Part shown: positions 45,754-54,296 of the stretch, piece by piece
Layout of the letters: each line of letters begins with the position of its first letter
Position numbering within the stretch: position 1 is the stretch's first letter
Origin: Streptomyces fradiae
Lineage (GTDB): Bacteria > Actinomycetota > Actinomycetes > Streptomycetales > Streptomycetaceae
DNA: 64,000 bases
Direction: 5' to 3'
Assembly (NCBI RefSeq): GCF_041270065.1
Contig: NZ_CP065958.1
Span: 5,394,001 to 5,458,000 of the forward strand
The notes under the pieces: generated by a model
Told to the model about the DNA's origin: nothing
The model's input: the letters and a program-made list of their open reading frames with translations, nothing else
Databases searched by the model: none
Program-made: the position numbers and the translations under genes

Positions 45754-46182
45754 TCAGCAGCTGCTGGAGGTGGCGGCAGGCGTCTGGTAGGTCGTTCCGG
45801 ATGTGTAGAGAAGCCCGTTGGTGGGGTAGCACGGATTGGCGACCCCGCCCCACAGGGCGTAAGCCTCTACCGACGTCGTGATGGTCTGGGACGCCTTGTA
45901 ATGGGTGCTGCCGCTACGGAGATATCCCAACTTCCCAGTGATGGCGCTTCCGCCCGTCTTGCGGTACACGACCGAGATCGTCTTACCACCGTCTCCGAGG
46001 TGGATCGAGAGGTAGCCGTTGGAGAGCGTGGTGCAACGATCGCCGCGCGTGATGTATCCGTCGCTGGGGCAGGTGGTGACCTGCGCGCCTGCGGTTCCGG
46101 CGCTCGCTGTGGAGGCGGCTCCCAGTACCGGTACCAGCGTGATCGCGGCCGCGACAGCAACCTTGGAGGCCGATATGCGCAT
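45754..46182 (-). CDS. Small secreted protein of unknown function
   Basis: 142 residues, ATG 46182. A Sec signal peptide (MRISASKVAVAAAITLVPVL, cleavage near ASTASA) precedes a beta-rich domain with four Cys (Cys38, Cys49, Cys117, Cys142), likely two disulphides, the last at the very C-terminus. I do not recognise a family. It precedes the VanZ-domain gene by 91 bp on the same strand, so the two may form an operon. Confidence 0.7.
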   Translation of the reverse strand: MRISASKVAVAAAITLVPVLGAASTASAGTAGAQVTTCPSDGYITRGDRCTTLSNGYLSIHLGDGGKTISVVYRKTGGSAITGKLGYLRSGSTHYKASQTITTSVEAYALWGGVANPCYPTNGLLYTSGTTYQTPAATSSSC

Positions 46183-46454
46183 GTGAGAATCCTCAACTTA
46201 CTTCAAATTGGCATGAGTCTGCGATTCTTCAGCTACGCGGCCGACGAGCAAGAATGTAAACGGGGACTGTGTCAGGTTCAGGGGGTCAATGGCTGATAGG
46301 GCGTCAATGTGGCCGGAAGTGGAACCCTCCTGTTCGCCGTTAACCCCCGTTCGGGGGAATCTCCGGGTCCGGGTGCTTTGGGTGAGGGGGAGTCCGTAGA
46401 GTCGGTGGTGGCTACGGGGGTGGCAACTGCGCTGCAGGGTTGGGGAGTTAAACC

Positions 46455-47288
46455 ATGGCCAAGGCTAAGCGGCAGGAAGCGTGGGAGTTCTTCGGTGAGC
46501 TGCTGAAGGAGCACCGGGAGGCGGCGGGGCTCACGCAGAGCGAGTTGGGTGCGCGGGTGTTCGTCTCCGGGGCGTACATCGGGTTGTTCGAGCAGGGGGT
46601 CCGGAAGCCGCAGCTGGAGCTGGCGACGATGTTCGACGAGGTGCTGAAGACGGGGCACCTGTTCGAGAAGACCTGGCGGAGGTTGATCAACAAGTCGCCG
46701 TACGCGTCGTATTTTCAGGCGGCGGCCGAGCTGGAGGCCGTGGCGACGAAGATCTGCGAGTTCGCGCCCACCGTTGTGCCTGGCCTGCTGCAGACGCCGG
46801 CCTACGCGCGGGTCGTCACCCTCGCCAGCAACCCGCTCGCCACCGATGAGTACGTCGAGGACACCGTCAAAGGGCGGATGGAGCGGTCTGTGATCCTGAA
46901 GGACGCGACACGGCCCGTGTACTGGGTCATCCTCCACGAGACGGCGCTTCGCATCCCGGTCGGCGGCCCGGCGGTGATGGCCGAGCAACTGGACCACATC
47001 GCGGCGCACGTGCGCGAGCGCAAGGCGCTGGTTCAGGTTCTGCCGTTTGCTGCGGGGGCCCACACCGAGATGGGGAACATGATCCAGCTCATGGAGTTCG
47101 AAGACGCGCCTCCAACGGCCTATACGGAGGCGCTGTTTTCGGGGAATCTGCTGGACGATCCGGCAGTGGTGAAGCGTTGCCAGGCGGCCTACGATCTGCT
47201 GAGGGCCGCCGCGCTGTCGCCGGAGGCGTCCCTGGCCCTGATCGAATCGGCGGCGGAGGACTACAGACGATGCGCGACTACGACCTGA
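46455..47288 (+). CDS. XRE-family regulator with DUF5753
   Basis: 277 residues, ATG 46455. Helix-turn-helix at about 14-70 (LKEHREAAGLTQSELGARVF, SGAYIGLFEQG). The rest is the DUF5753 domain (FAPTVVPGLLQTPAYARVV, YWVILHETALRIPVGGPAVM, VQVLPFAAGAHTEMG). Such regulators are paired with DUF397 proteins in actinomycetes and act in development and antibiotic control, possibly as regulator/antagonist pairs. Its last 19 bp overlap the DUF397 gene. Confidence 0.92.
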   Translation: MAKAKRQEAWEFFGELLKEHREAAGLTQSELGARVFVSGAYIGLFEQGVRKPQLELATMFDEVLKTGHLFEKTWRRLINKSPYASYFQAAAELEAVATKICEFAPTVVPGLLQTPAYARVVTLASNPLATDEYVEDTVKGRMERSVILKDATRPVYWVILHETALRIPVGGPAVMAEQLDHIAAHVRERKALVQVLPFAAGAHTEMGNMIQLMEFEDAPPTAYTEALFSGNLLDDPAVVKRCQAAYDLLRAAALSPEASLALIESAAEDYRRCATTT

Positions 47289-47539
47289 ACAACGCCCACT
47301 GGTTCAAGAGCTCCTACAGCGACGGCGACTGCGGAAGTTGCGTCGAGGCGTCGTATGACTTCGCTGACGCCGGCTGGCGCAAGAGCTCCTACAGCGATGG
47401 CAACGGCGGCTCCTGCGTAGAGGTCCGGGACGACGTTCCCGGCGTCGTCCCGGTCCGCGACAGCAAGGTCCCCGCCGGGCCGGTCCTCGTGGTGGCCGCC
47501 CCGGCGTGGGAGTCCTTCGTCGCCGCCCTGAAGGCCTGA
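47270..47539 (+). CDS. DUF397 protein with two tandem DUF397 motifs
   Basis: 89 residues from ATG 47270, overlapping the XRE gene by 19 bp. The motif is present twice: WFKSSYSDGDCGSCVEA and WRKSSYSDGNGGSCVEV, then VRDSKVPAGPVLVVAAPAWE. Most family members have one motif. The DNA also repeats exactly over 17 bp (47306-47322 and 47381-47397), 75 bp apart, so the duplication is in frame and recent. It is the likely small partner of the DUF5753 regulator. Confidence 0.92.
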   Translation: MRDYDLNNAHWFKSSYSDGDCGSCVEASYDFADAGWRKSSYSDGNGGSCVEVRDDVPGVVPVRDSKVPAGPVLVVAAPAWESFVAALKA

Positions 47540-47543
47540 CGCC

Positions 47544-48410
47544 TTAGCCCTCGTTGCGGCGGCGGGTCAGCAGGATGCTGCCCGCGCCGAAGGCGGCGAG
47601 TGCGCCGGCGCCCGCGAGGGCGAGGGGGAGGGGGGAGGAGGGGGTTTCGGTGGTGTCGGCGGAGAGGGCCGGGGGCTGTTCGTCGCCGCCGTGGCCCGCG
47701 TGGCTGACGGTGGAGAGTGAGGCGCCCGCGGCGATCTTCGACTCCGTCGGGGCCTGCGCGGCCGTGGTGGTGGTCGCGCTGCCGAAGGTGACGTCCGAGC
47801 AGCTGTAGAAGGCCTCGGGGCTGTCGTTGCGCTGCCAGACCATGTAGACGATGTGGCGGCCGGTGCGGGACGGCAGGGTGCCGTTGAAGGCGTAGTAGCC
47901 GTCGGTCGAGGTGCGGGTGGTGTTGTAGACGGCGGCGGGGGTGCTGTCGAGGTCCGACCACTTGAGCGGCTGCGTCGGGTCGAAGCCCTGCTTGGTGATG
48001 TACATCGTCATCGTGCCGGAGTGCGGGGCGGTGACGCGGACCTTGAAGCCGAAGGGGCCGGAGTTCACGGCGGTGGCCGGCCAGTCGGTGCGGGCCCAGT
48101 CGAGCGCGCGGTACTTGTCGCGGTTGGCCGAGCAGAGCTTGCCGTCCGGGATGACGGCCTGGTGGTTGCCGTCGGCGTTGGCGATGTTGACCTCGTTCCA
48201 GTCGTACAGCGGCTGGGTGCCGGAGTCGGCGACGAGGTCCTTGCACACCTGCGAGTCGGGGGACTCAGGCCCCTCGGCGTAACAGGCGGCGATCCGGCTG
48301 ACCGGGTTGAACACGGCACCGTGGGCCTGCGCGGCGGTCGGCGTGAGGGAGACGAGCGCGGCGGCGGAGACCGCGGCGAGGGCGGCGGTGGTGCGGCGAG
48401 GGGACGGCAT
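47544..48410 (-). CDS. Lytic polysaccharide monooxygenase, AA10 (chitin-type), with C-terminal membrane anchor
   Basis: 288 residues from ATG 48410; the frame is open further upstream without a good start. The signal peptide ends AAQA, and the mature protein begins with His30 (HGAVFNPVSRI), the first half of the copper histidine brace; a second His lies in VTAPHSGTM. The catalytic part ends near YSCSDVTFG. A Ser/Thr-rich linker leads to a hydrophobic helix (LPLALAGAGALAAFGAGSIL) and RRRNEG, so it is tethered rather than free. No LPxTG motif. A DasR-like operator lies about 100 bp upstream. Confidence 0.92.
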   Translation of the reverse strand: MPSPRRTTAALAAVSAAALVSLTPTAAQAHGAVFNPVSRIAACYAEGPESPDSQVCKDLVADSGTQPLYDWNEVNIANADGNHQAVIPDGKLCSANRDKYRALDWARTDWPATAVNSGPFGFKVRVTAPHSGTMTMYITKQGFDPTQPLKWSDLDSTPAAVYNTTRTSTDGYYAFNGTLPSRTGRHIVYMVWQRNDSPEAFYSCSDVTFGSATTTTAAQAPTESKIAAGASLSTVSHAGHGGDEQPPALSADTTETPSSPLPLALAGAGALAAFGAGSILLTRRRNEG

Positions 48411-48509
48411 GCGGGGGCTCTCTCTCGTGCATGGGGGAGGACGGGTCGAGCAACACACGTGCGACGCACGGGAGTTGCGGCCTCCCTGTGGCGCCGCCAA
48501 GAGGGTCGC

Positions 48510-48525
48510 ATTGGTCCATACCAAT
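48510..48525. promoter_or_regulatory. DasR-responsive-element-like site upstream of LPMO
   Basis: The 16-mer at 48510-48525 reads ATTGGTCCATACCAAT, with perfect 6-bp arms ATTGGT/ACCAAT. Against the dre consensus A-C-T-G-G-T-C-T-A-G-A-C-C-A-G-T, 12 of 16 bases match. It lies 100-115 bp upstream of the LPMO start. DasR represses chitin and N-acetylglucosamine genes in Streptomyces, so the position makes sense. Confidence 0.65.
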
Positions 48526-48558
48526 AGGCAAGAGGGGGTGACCCGTGAACGCGAGGAG

Positions 48559-48594
48559 GCGGGGCCCCGGGGTGCCGCCGCCCCGGAGCCCCGC
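48559..48594 (-). terminator. Terminator downstream of the GH25 muramidase
   Basis: GCGGGGCCCCGGGG (48559-48572) pairs with CCCCGGAGCCCCGC (48581-48594) with a one-base mismatch around an 8-nt loop. It lies 27 bp beyond the GH25 stop codon in the direction of transcription and upstream of the LPMO promoter. Confidence 0.7.
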
Positions 48595-48620
48595 CGCGTA
48601 CCGGCGGACGGATCGCTTCG

Positions 48621-49484
48621 TCAGCCGTTCGCGAGCGCCTGCACCCGCGAGAGGTCGCCGTTGAAGTGGTTGTGGTCGCCGACCGTCGGGCCGGTCGAGG
48701 TGTACTGCCACATCGTGTAGTAGCCCCAGCCGGCCGGGAGCTCGCCGACCGTGGAGTTGTAGCGCGCGACCCACAGCGGGTTGGTGGTGGCGAAGCCGCC
48801 GTAGTTGCCGGTGCACTGCTTCCACCAGCTGGTGGCCGTGTAGATCACCGGGTCGCGGCCGGTCCGGTACTTGTAGCGGTTCACGAAGTCGCGGATCCAG
48901 GAGACCATCCCCGACTGCGTCTTGCCGTAGCAGGTCGCGCCGTACGGGTTCCACTCGATGTCGAGCGCGCCGGGCAGCGTCTTGCCGTCCTTCGACCAGC
49001 CGCCGCCGTTGTTCACGAAGTAGTCGGCCTGCGCCGCGCCCGTCGTGGTGTCTGGCGTGGCGAAGTGGTACGAGCCGCGGATCATGCCCACGTTGTACGA
49101 GCCGTTGTACTGCTGCGCGAAGTAGGTGTTCTTGTAGTAGGTGCCTTCCGTCGCCTTGACGTAGGCCCACTTCACCCCGCTGTTCCACAGCGTCGACCAG
49201 GCGACGTTCCCCTGGTGGCTGGAGACGTCCACGCCCTCGGTCTGGACGGCCTGGATCGAGATGCCGCCGGGCGCCGTGCCCTGGCCGTCGTGGGCGATCA
49301 CGCCCATGCCCATGTAGGCGGAGCCGCGGGCGGGGACCTGCTTGGCGGCCGGGGCGGCCTTCGGGGTCTTGGCGTCGGGGTCCGGCGCGGCGCTCGCGGT
49401 GCCGGAGAGGGCGAGGGGGAGGGTGAGGGTCAGGGCCGCGAGAGCGGCGCCGGCGAGGGTCGTTCCGGATCTGTGCACACGCAT
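48621..49484 (-). CDS. Secreted GH25 muramidase (lysozyme)
   Basis: 287 residues, ATG 49484. A signal peptide (about 1-33, ending ASA) is followed by a Lys/Pro linker. The GH25 barrel starts with VDVSSHQGNVAWSTL and carries the catalytic Asp-Glu pair in LDIEWNPYG. Other family features are WAYVKATEGTYYKN, GMIRGSYHFATP, IYTATSWWKQCTGN and LWVARYN. It hydrolyses peptidoglycan outside the cell. It is monocistronic. Confidence 0.94.
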   Translation of the reverse strand: MRVHRSGTTLAGAALAALTLTLPLALSGTASAAPDPDAKTPKAAPAAKQVPARGSAYMGMGVIAHDGQGTAPGGISIQAVQTEGVDVSSHQGNVAWSTLWNSGVKWAYVKATEGTYYKNTYFAQQYNGSYNVGMIRGSYHFATPDTTTGAAQADYFVNNGGGWSKDGKTLPGALDIEWNPYGATCYGKTQSGMVSWIRDFVNRYKYRTGRDPVIYTATSWWKQCTGNYGGFATTNPLWVARYNSTVGELPAGWGYYTMWQYTSTGPTVGDHNHFNGDLSRVQALANG

Positions 49485-49733
49485 CGCGTGCCTCCGAGGG
49501 GCTCGGCGGGGGAACCAGGACGGGGGAACCAGGACGGAGCTGTCCGCGTCAAAGCTGGCGCGGACATGTCATGCGGTGTCGCCGGAGACGACGCTACGCA
49601 CGTAGACCCGCCGGGCGGAAGAGGGCCCGGCGGCTGCCGTTGGTCTACGCCTGCGAAATACTGAAAGAGCTGCGGCGATGGCCGCCGGCGTAAGAAACTT
49701 TCAGCGAGCGGAAAGCGCGCGAGGGGTGCTGAC

Positions 49734-50219
49734 GTGCACGTAAGCGGTACGGGGAGTGAAGCCGGACCCAAGAGCGGGAGTGGTGTGGACCAGGAATTCC
49801 TCGCCCTGGAACGCGAACTGGCGGTCTTTCTGCGCCGTGCCCGCGCCCAGTCCGGCGAGATGGCCCGCGAGGTCCACCCCGAACTGGAGCCCGCCGCCTA
49901 CGGACTCTTCGTCCGGCTCGACGACGCCGGACCCCAGCGCGCCACCGACCTGGCGGGCTACTTCGGCGTCGGCAAGGCCACGATGAGCCGCCAGCTGCGC
50001 GCCCTGGAGGACCTCGGCCTGGTCGCCCGCGACCCCGACCCCGCCGACGGCCGCGCCTCCCTGGTCCGGCTCACCGAGGAGGGCCAGGGCCGCTTCCGCC
50101 ACGTCCGGGACGCCCGCCGCGAGCGGTACGTCCGCAAGCTCGCCGACTGGGACCGCGCCGAGGTCGCGGAACTGGCCCGGCTGCTCCACCACTTCAACGT
50201 ACGGTCGGCGGAGGGCTGA
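49734..50219 (+). CDS. MarR-family transcriptional regulator
   Basis: 161 residues from GTG 49734; GTG 49785 is an alternative. The winged helix has YGLFVRLDDAGPQRATDLAG, KATMSRQLRALEDLGLVARD and the wing DPADGRASLVRLTEEG. It diverges from the GH25 gene across 249 bp and converges on the PP2C-like gene. The ligand and targets are unknown. Confidence 0.9.
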   Translation: MHVSGTGSEAGPKSGSGVDQEFLALERELAVFLRRARAQSGEMAREVHPELEPAAYGLFVRLDDAGPQRATDLAGYFGVGKATMSRQLRALEDLGLVARDPDPADGRASLVRLTEEGQGRFRHVRDARRERYVRKLADWDRAEVAELARLLHHFNVRSAEG

Positions 50220-50235
50220 GGGCGGCCCGGGGCGC

Positions 50236-51018
50236 TCACAGCTCCGCGTAGACCGCCGTCGCGTCGTCGTGGAGCTTCCAGCGGTGTACGCCGCCGGCCG
50301 CCGCGTCCGCCGCCTCCAGGACCCGCACCCGGCGCAGCAGCCCGTACGCGCCCTCCTTGTCGAGGACCGCGAAGAGGTCCGTCCAGTCGCCGGCCCGGAA
50401 CAGCTCCACCCAGCGGGTCGCGCCGTCGCTGAGCGCCGCAAGGGCCCGTACGGCCGAGCGCGGGCTCGTCCCGGTCACCGCGCGGGCGGCGACGGAGGGG
50501 TCGGCGGCGGCCGTGAAGAAGCCGCCCTCCGCGTTGCGCAGCCGGTCCGTGGCCGCCAGGGAGCGGCGCACCTCCTCCGGCACCCGGTCGAGCCGGTCGT
50601 CGAGCACAGCCCGTACCGCGCCGTCCGGGGCGGCGAGGAGCAGCGCCGCGTCGGACAGCACCAGGTGCTCCACCGTGGCCTCGTCCCAGCGCGCCATGGC
50701 CACCGTCGCCTGCGGAGTACGGACGTGAGAAAGGTCACAGGTGTTCCGGTGGGCGTCCGCGGTGCGCCGGATTGCCAAGGAGAGAATCCCGGACAGCGTC
50801 AGATCGCGCCGGGAAGCGGACAGTTCCGTCAAAGCGCCGCCCAGCCGGGCGGTGAACCAGGGCACCCCGTGCACACAACCGTCGTCGCCCGCCGGGGGCG
50901 TCACCCCGTCCAGGACCACGACCGTCCCGCCCGCCCCCGCGGCGGGCAGAGCTGCGGCCGCCCAGTCCTCATTGGGGCGTTCGGGACTGCCGGGGAGGGT
51001 CACCGCTTCCGTGCGCAT
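50236..51018 (-). CDS. PP2C-like protein of unknown activity
   Basis: 260 residues, ATG 51018. The layout resembles the PP2C phosphatase fold: RPNEDWAAA near the N-terminus, GTVVVLDGVTP, then VEHLVLSDAALLLA and ALAALSDGATRWV. Metal-binding Asp residues of true PP2C phosphatases are only partly present (Asp18, Asp37 and the SDGA segment), so activity is uncertain. It stands alone. Confidence 0.65.
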   Translation of the reverse strand: MRTEAVTLPGSPERPNEDWAAAALPAAGAGGTVVVLDGVTPPAGDDGCVHGVPWFTARLGGALTELSASRRDLTLSGILSLAIRRTADAHRNTCDLSHVRTPQATVAMARWDEATVEHLVLSDAALLLAAPDGAVRAVLDDRLDRVPEEVRRSLAATDRLRNAEGGFFTAAADPSVAARAVTGTSPRSAVRALAALSDGATRWVELFRAGDWTDLFAVLDKEGAYGLLRRVRVLEAADAAAGGVHRWKLHDDATAVYAEL

Positions 51019-51401
51019 GATCCACAGTCTGCCCCGCGCGGCCTCGCCGGACGACCCGCCTGCATCACTCCTTCACACCGCCTCCAGGCGCCCGAAAATG
51101 GCCTGTACCAAAGGCGCCTGACGGGGGTGGAGGCCCGGAAGTGAAGGCTCCGGGAAGCTGCGGGCGGGCATCCTGCCAAAGCCCGCGCGGAAGATCCAAC
51201 CGGCGGTAAGCCGGACACACCCGTACCCGCGGGCGGGAGTTGTTCGCCAACTACGGAGTGTTGTTCACTCGTTCGGGTGGCGGAGCGGCCGATGCCAGAC
51301 CCCTGACCAGAACCGCTGAAATGGTCGGAAGACACACCAGGGGTGGGGGCTCTTACATGTGACCGGTCGTCACCTCTGCTTCATGGGCGGACGAGTCAAG
51401 A
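51019..51401. other. 383-bp intergenic region upstream of the conservon
   Basis: No credible gene. It lies between the divergent PP2C-like gene and cvnA, so it carries both promoters. A small hairpin CGGAGTG-TTGTT-CACTCG lies near 51254-51272. The sequence before cvnA has no strong ribosome binding site, only GGACGAG about 10 bp upstream of the ATG. Confidence 0.35.
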
Positions 51402-54296
51402 ATGCGAGCACCGGTGCAGAAGAAGCGGCCTCGGAGCAACAACGGCACGCGGAGCCAGACCCCCGGTGACCCGCAGAACCCCGGGCTGCCCGCGACCCCC
51501 GCGGCCCCCGGCGCCACGACCCCCGGTCCCGGTGCGACGACCCCTGCCGCCGCGGCCCCGGCCGGCCGCGCCAAGCGCGTCCGCAGCCGGCTCTTCGCCG
51601 GCGTCGCCCTGGTCGGCGTCACCGTGCTCGCCGCCGGCGCCCCCATGGTCCTCACCGCCTCCGCCGACCTCGACGAGTCGGTCGACCTGGTCGCCCTCGC
51701 CGAACTCGACCGCCAGGCCGTCACCCTCGCCCACTCGCTCTCCGACGAGCGCGACGAGGTCGTCGCCTACATCGCCGCCGGCCGCGACGAGCAGACCGGC
51801 AGCGCCAAGGACAAGCGCCGGATCACCGACGCCCGCTCCGCCCGGGTCGACCGCCAGATCGACGAGATCCGTGCCGCCGCCCCCGCCGAACTCCGCCGCG
51901 ACCTGGCCGGCCTGCCCTCCATCCGGCGCACCGCGCTCACCGGCAAGGGCACCGCCCTGGAGGCCCACAAGGCCTACACCGACGTCATCGGCAAGCTCCA
52001 GGCCCTCGCCGACGCGCTCGCCGAACGCACCCCGGCCCGCGCCGCCGAGGCCCTGCGCGCCCCCGCCGCCCTCGGCCGCGCCACCGAGCAGGCCTCCGCC
52101 GAGCGCGGACTGCTGCTCGCCGCGCTGGCCGTCCCGCGCCCCGAGTCCGGCGGCACGACCCACTACGACCCGGCCACCGGCACCTACGTCACGGACAAGC
52201 CCGAGGGCGCGGAGGAGGCCGACCGCGCCCGCAACGCGCTCACCGCCGCCGCCCAGCAGGCCCGGGTCCGCGAACTCGCCGCCCTCGCCGACTTCGACCA
52301 GGCTGCCGCCGCCCCGGCCCGCGACTCCCTCGCCGCCACCGTCGCCGGCCCCGACGTCAAGAGCGCCGAGCGCTACCTCGGCAAGCTCACCGACCGGCCC
52401 GAGCTCTCCGAGTCCGAACTCGACACCGACCCGGTCAAGCTGGACGCCGCGCTCTCCGCCCGCATCGAGCAGATGCGCGGCGTCGAGTCCACCCTCGCCA
52501 CCCAGCGGGTCGACGCCCTCTCCGCGCTCCGCGACGACGACGTCACCGCGCTCGAGGTCCGGATCGCCTTCCTCGGCGGCTGTCTGCTCGTCGCCGTCGG
52601 CATCGCCACCTACGTCGCCCGCTCGATGACCCGCCCGCTCGCCGTGCTCCGCATCGGCGCCGCCCGGCTCGCCGCCGCGACCGAGCCCGGCTCCGTACCG
52701 GACGGCGAGGCCGGCAGCCCGATCCGCTTCACCGGCCGCAACGACGAGTTCGCCCAGGTCGTACGGTCCCTCAACACCCTGCAGGGCCGGCTCGCCGAGC
52801 TCTCCGCCCGGGTCGAGCGGCTCGACGGCGAGCGCACCGAACTGGCCGCCGCCCGCGAGGCCGTCGCCGCCGAGCTGGCCGCCCAGCGCGCCGAGCTCCA
52901 GGGGCAGAACGCGCTGCTCACCGCCGAGCTGCAGCGGCTGCGCGGCACCGTCCAGCACACCTTCGTCAACCTCTCGCTGCGCAGCCTCGGCCTGGTCGAG
53001 CGGCAGCTCGGCGTCATCGAGAAGCTGGAGGAGCGCGAGCAGGACCCGGACCGGCTCGCCACCCTCTTCAAGCTCGACCACATGGCGACCGTCATGCGCC
53101 GCCACAGCGAGAACCTGCTGGTCCTCGCCGGGCACGAGCACCACCACGGCCACCCCGGCCCGGTGCCGCTGGTCGACGTGCTGCGCGCCGCCGTGAGCGA
53201 GATCGAGCGTTACGAGCGGGTGAGCATCCAGTCGCTGCCGCCGCACGCCCAGGTGGCCGGCTTCGCCGCGGACGACCTCAGCCACCTGATCGCCGAACTC
53301 CTGGAGAACGCCACCTCCTTCTCGCCGCCCGACACCCAGGTCCAGCTGTCCGGCTGGCTCCTGGAGTCCGGCGAGGTCATGCTCTCCGTCCAGGACGGGG
53401 GCATCGGTATCTCCGCCGCCCGCACCGCCGAGCTCAACGCGCGGCTCGCCGACCCCGGCGACCCGGCCGGCACCGGCGCGGACGGCGAGGGCCTGGGCAT
53501 CCGGGTCACCGCGCTGCTCGCCGAGCGCCACGGCGTACGGGTCGAGCTGCGCGAGCACACCCAGGGCGGCACCACCGCCGTCGTGGTGCTTCCGCTGCCG
53601 CTGCTGCCCTCCGCCCCGCCGGCCACCGTCCCGCCGACCGTCACCCTGGCGGCGGGCGGCCACGTGCCCGTACTGACCCTGCCGGGCTCGGTCGCCGAGG
53701 CGAACTCCAACACCCTGCCCTCGCACCGCGACCCGCTGGTCGAGGCGGCGGAGCGGGCCATCGCGCAGGCGGAGGCGGAGCCGCCGCTTCCGGCCGCCGA
53801 GCCCGTACCCGTACGCGTTCAGGAGCCCGCGCCCGAACCCGTACCCGTACAGGAGTCCGTACAGGAGCCCGTACAGACCCTCGGCCTCGGCGAGTCCGTG
53901 TCCGAGACCACGCTCCAGGTGCGCCTGCCCGACCCGCCGGCCGAGCCCGACGCGCACGAGCGCGCCACCGAGGAGTTCGCGGCACCGGAGCCCGAGGTGA
54001 CGTACGCGCCCGAGCCCGAGGCCGACCTCGTGTCCGGCCCGCGCTCCGGGCAGTGGGAGCGGGTCACCGACAAGGGACTGCCCAAGCGCACCCCGCGGAC
54101 AGTGCGTCAGGCCGGTGCCCCCACCGCGCCGATACGACGCGGCGGCGTGGACGCCGAGGCGCTGCGCAGGCGCCTGGGCGGCTTCCAGCGAGGAGCCGAG
54201 AACGGCCGCCGCGACGTCGCGGCCGAGATCCGCGCCGCTGACGCAAGCCGTACCGAGGAGAAGACGGGGGACACAGTCGAGGAGGCACGCAGTTGA
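51402..54296 (+). CDS. cvnA: Conservon sensor kinase CvnA (nitrate/nitrite-sensor type)
   Basis: 964 residues, ATG 51402. A disordered Pro/Thr N-terminus is followed by a membrane helix (LFAGVALVGVTVLAAGA), a long extracytoplasmic helical sensor region and a second membrane helix (IAFLGGCLLVAVGIATYVA). A HAMP segment and coiled coil lead to a HATPase domain (LSHLIAELLENATSFSPP, SVQDGGIGI, GLGIRVTALLAERHGV). No canonical phosphoacceptor H-box is visible, as is usual for CvnA. The Pro/Val/Glu-rich tail contains short tandem repeats. CvnA works with CvnB-D like a membrane receptor for a small GTPase. Confidence 0.92.
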   Translation: MRAPVQKKRPRSNNGTRSQTPGDPQNPGLPATPAAPGATTPGPGATTPAAAAPAGRAKRVRSRLFAGVALVGVTVLAAGAPMVLTASADLDESVDLVALAELDRQAVTLAHSLSDERDEVVAYIAAGRDEQTGSAKDKRRITDARSARVDRQIDEIRAAAPAELRRDLAGLPSIRRTALTGKGTALEAHKAYTDVIGKLQALADALAERTPARAAEALRAPAALGRATEQASAERGLLLAALAVPRPESGGTTHYDPATGTYVTDKPEGAEEADRARNALTAAAQQARVRELAALADFDQAAAAPARDSLAATVAGPDVKSAERYLGKLTDRPELSESELDTDPVKLDAALSARIEQMRGVESTLATQRVDALSALRDDDVTALEVRIAFLGGCLLVAVGIATYVARSMTRPLAVLRIGAARLAAATEPGSVPDGEAGSPIRFTGRNDEFAQVVRSLNTLQGRLAELSARVERLDGERTELAAAREAVAAELAAQRAELQGQNALLTAELQRLRGTVQHTFVNLSLRSLGLVERQLGVIEKLEEREQDPDRLATLFKLDHMATVMRRHSENLLVLAGHEHHHGHPGPVPLVDVLRAAVSEIERYERVSIQSLPPHAQVAGFAADDLSHLIAELLENATSFSPPDTQVQLSGWLLESGEVMLSVQDGGIGISAARTAELNARLADPGDPAGTGADGEGLGIRVTALLAERHGVRVELREHTQGGTTAVVVLPLPLLPSAPPATVPPTVTLAAGGHVPVLTLPGSVAEANSNTLPSHRDPLVEAAERAIAQAEAEPPLPAAEPVPVRVQEPAPEPVPVQESVQEPVQTLGLGESVSETTLQVRLPDPPAEPDAHERATEEFAAPEPEVTYAPEPEADLVSGPRSGQWERVTDKGLPKRTPRTVRQAGAPTAPIRRGGVDAEALRRRLGGFQRGAENGRRDVAAEIRAADASRTEEKTGDTVEEARS
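53802..53878 (+). repeat. Short tandem repeats within the cvnA tail
   Basis: Repeats of CCCGTAC and GTACAGGAG(C/T)CC encode PVPVQE/SVQEPVQ-type units in the disordered tail. They are probably a slippage-prone, length-variable segment. Confidence 0.6.
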
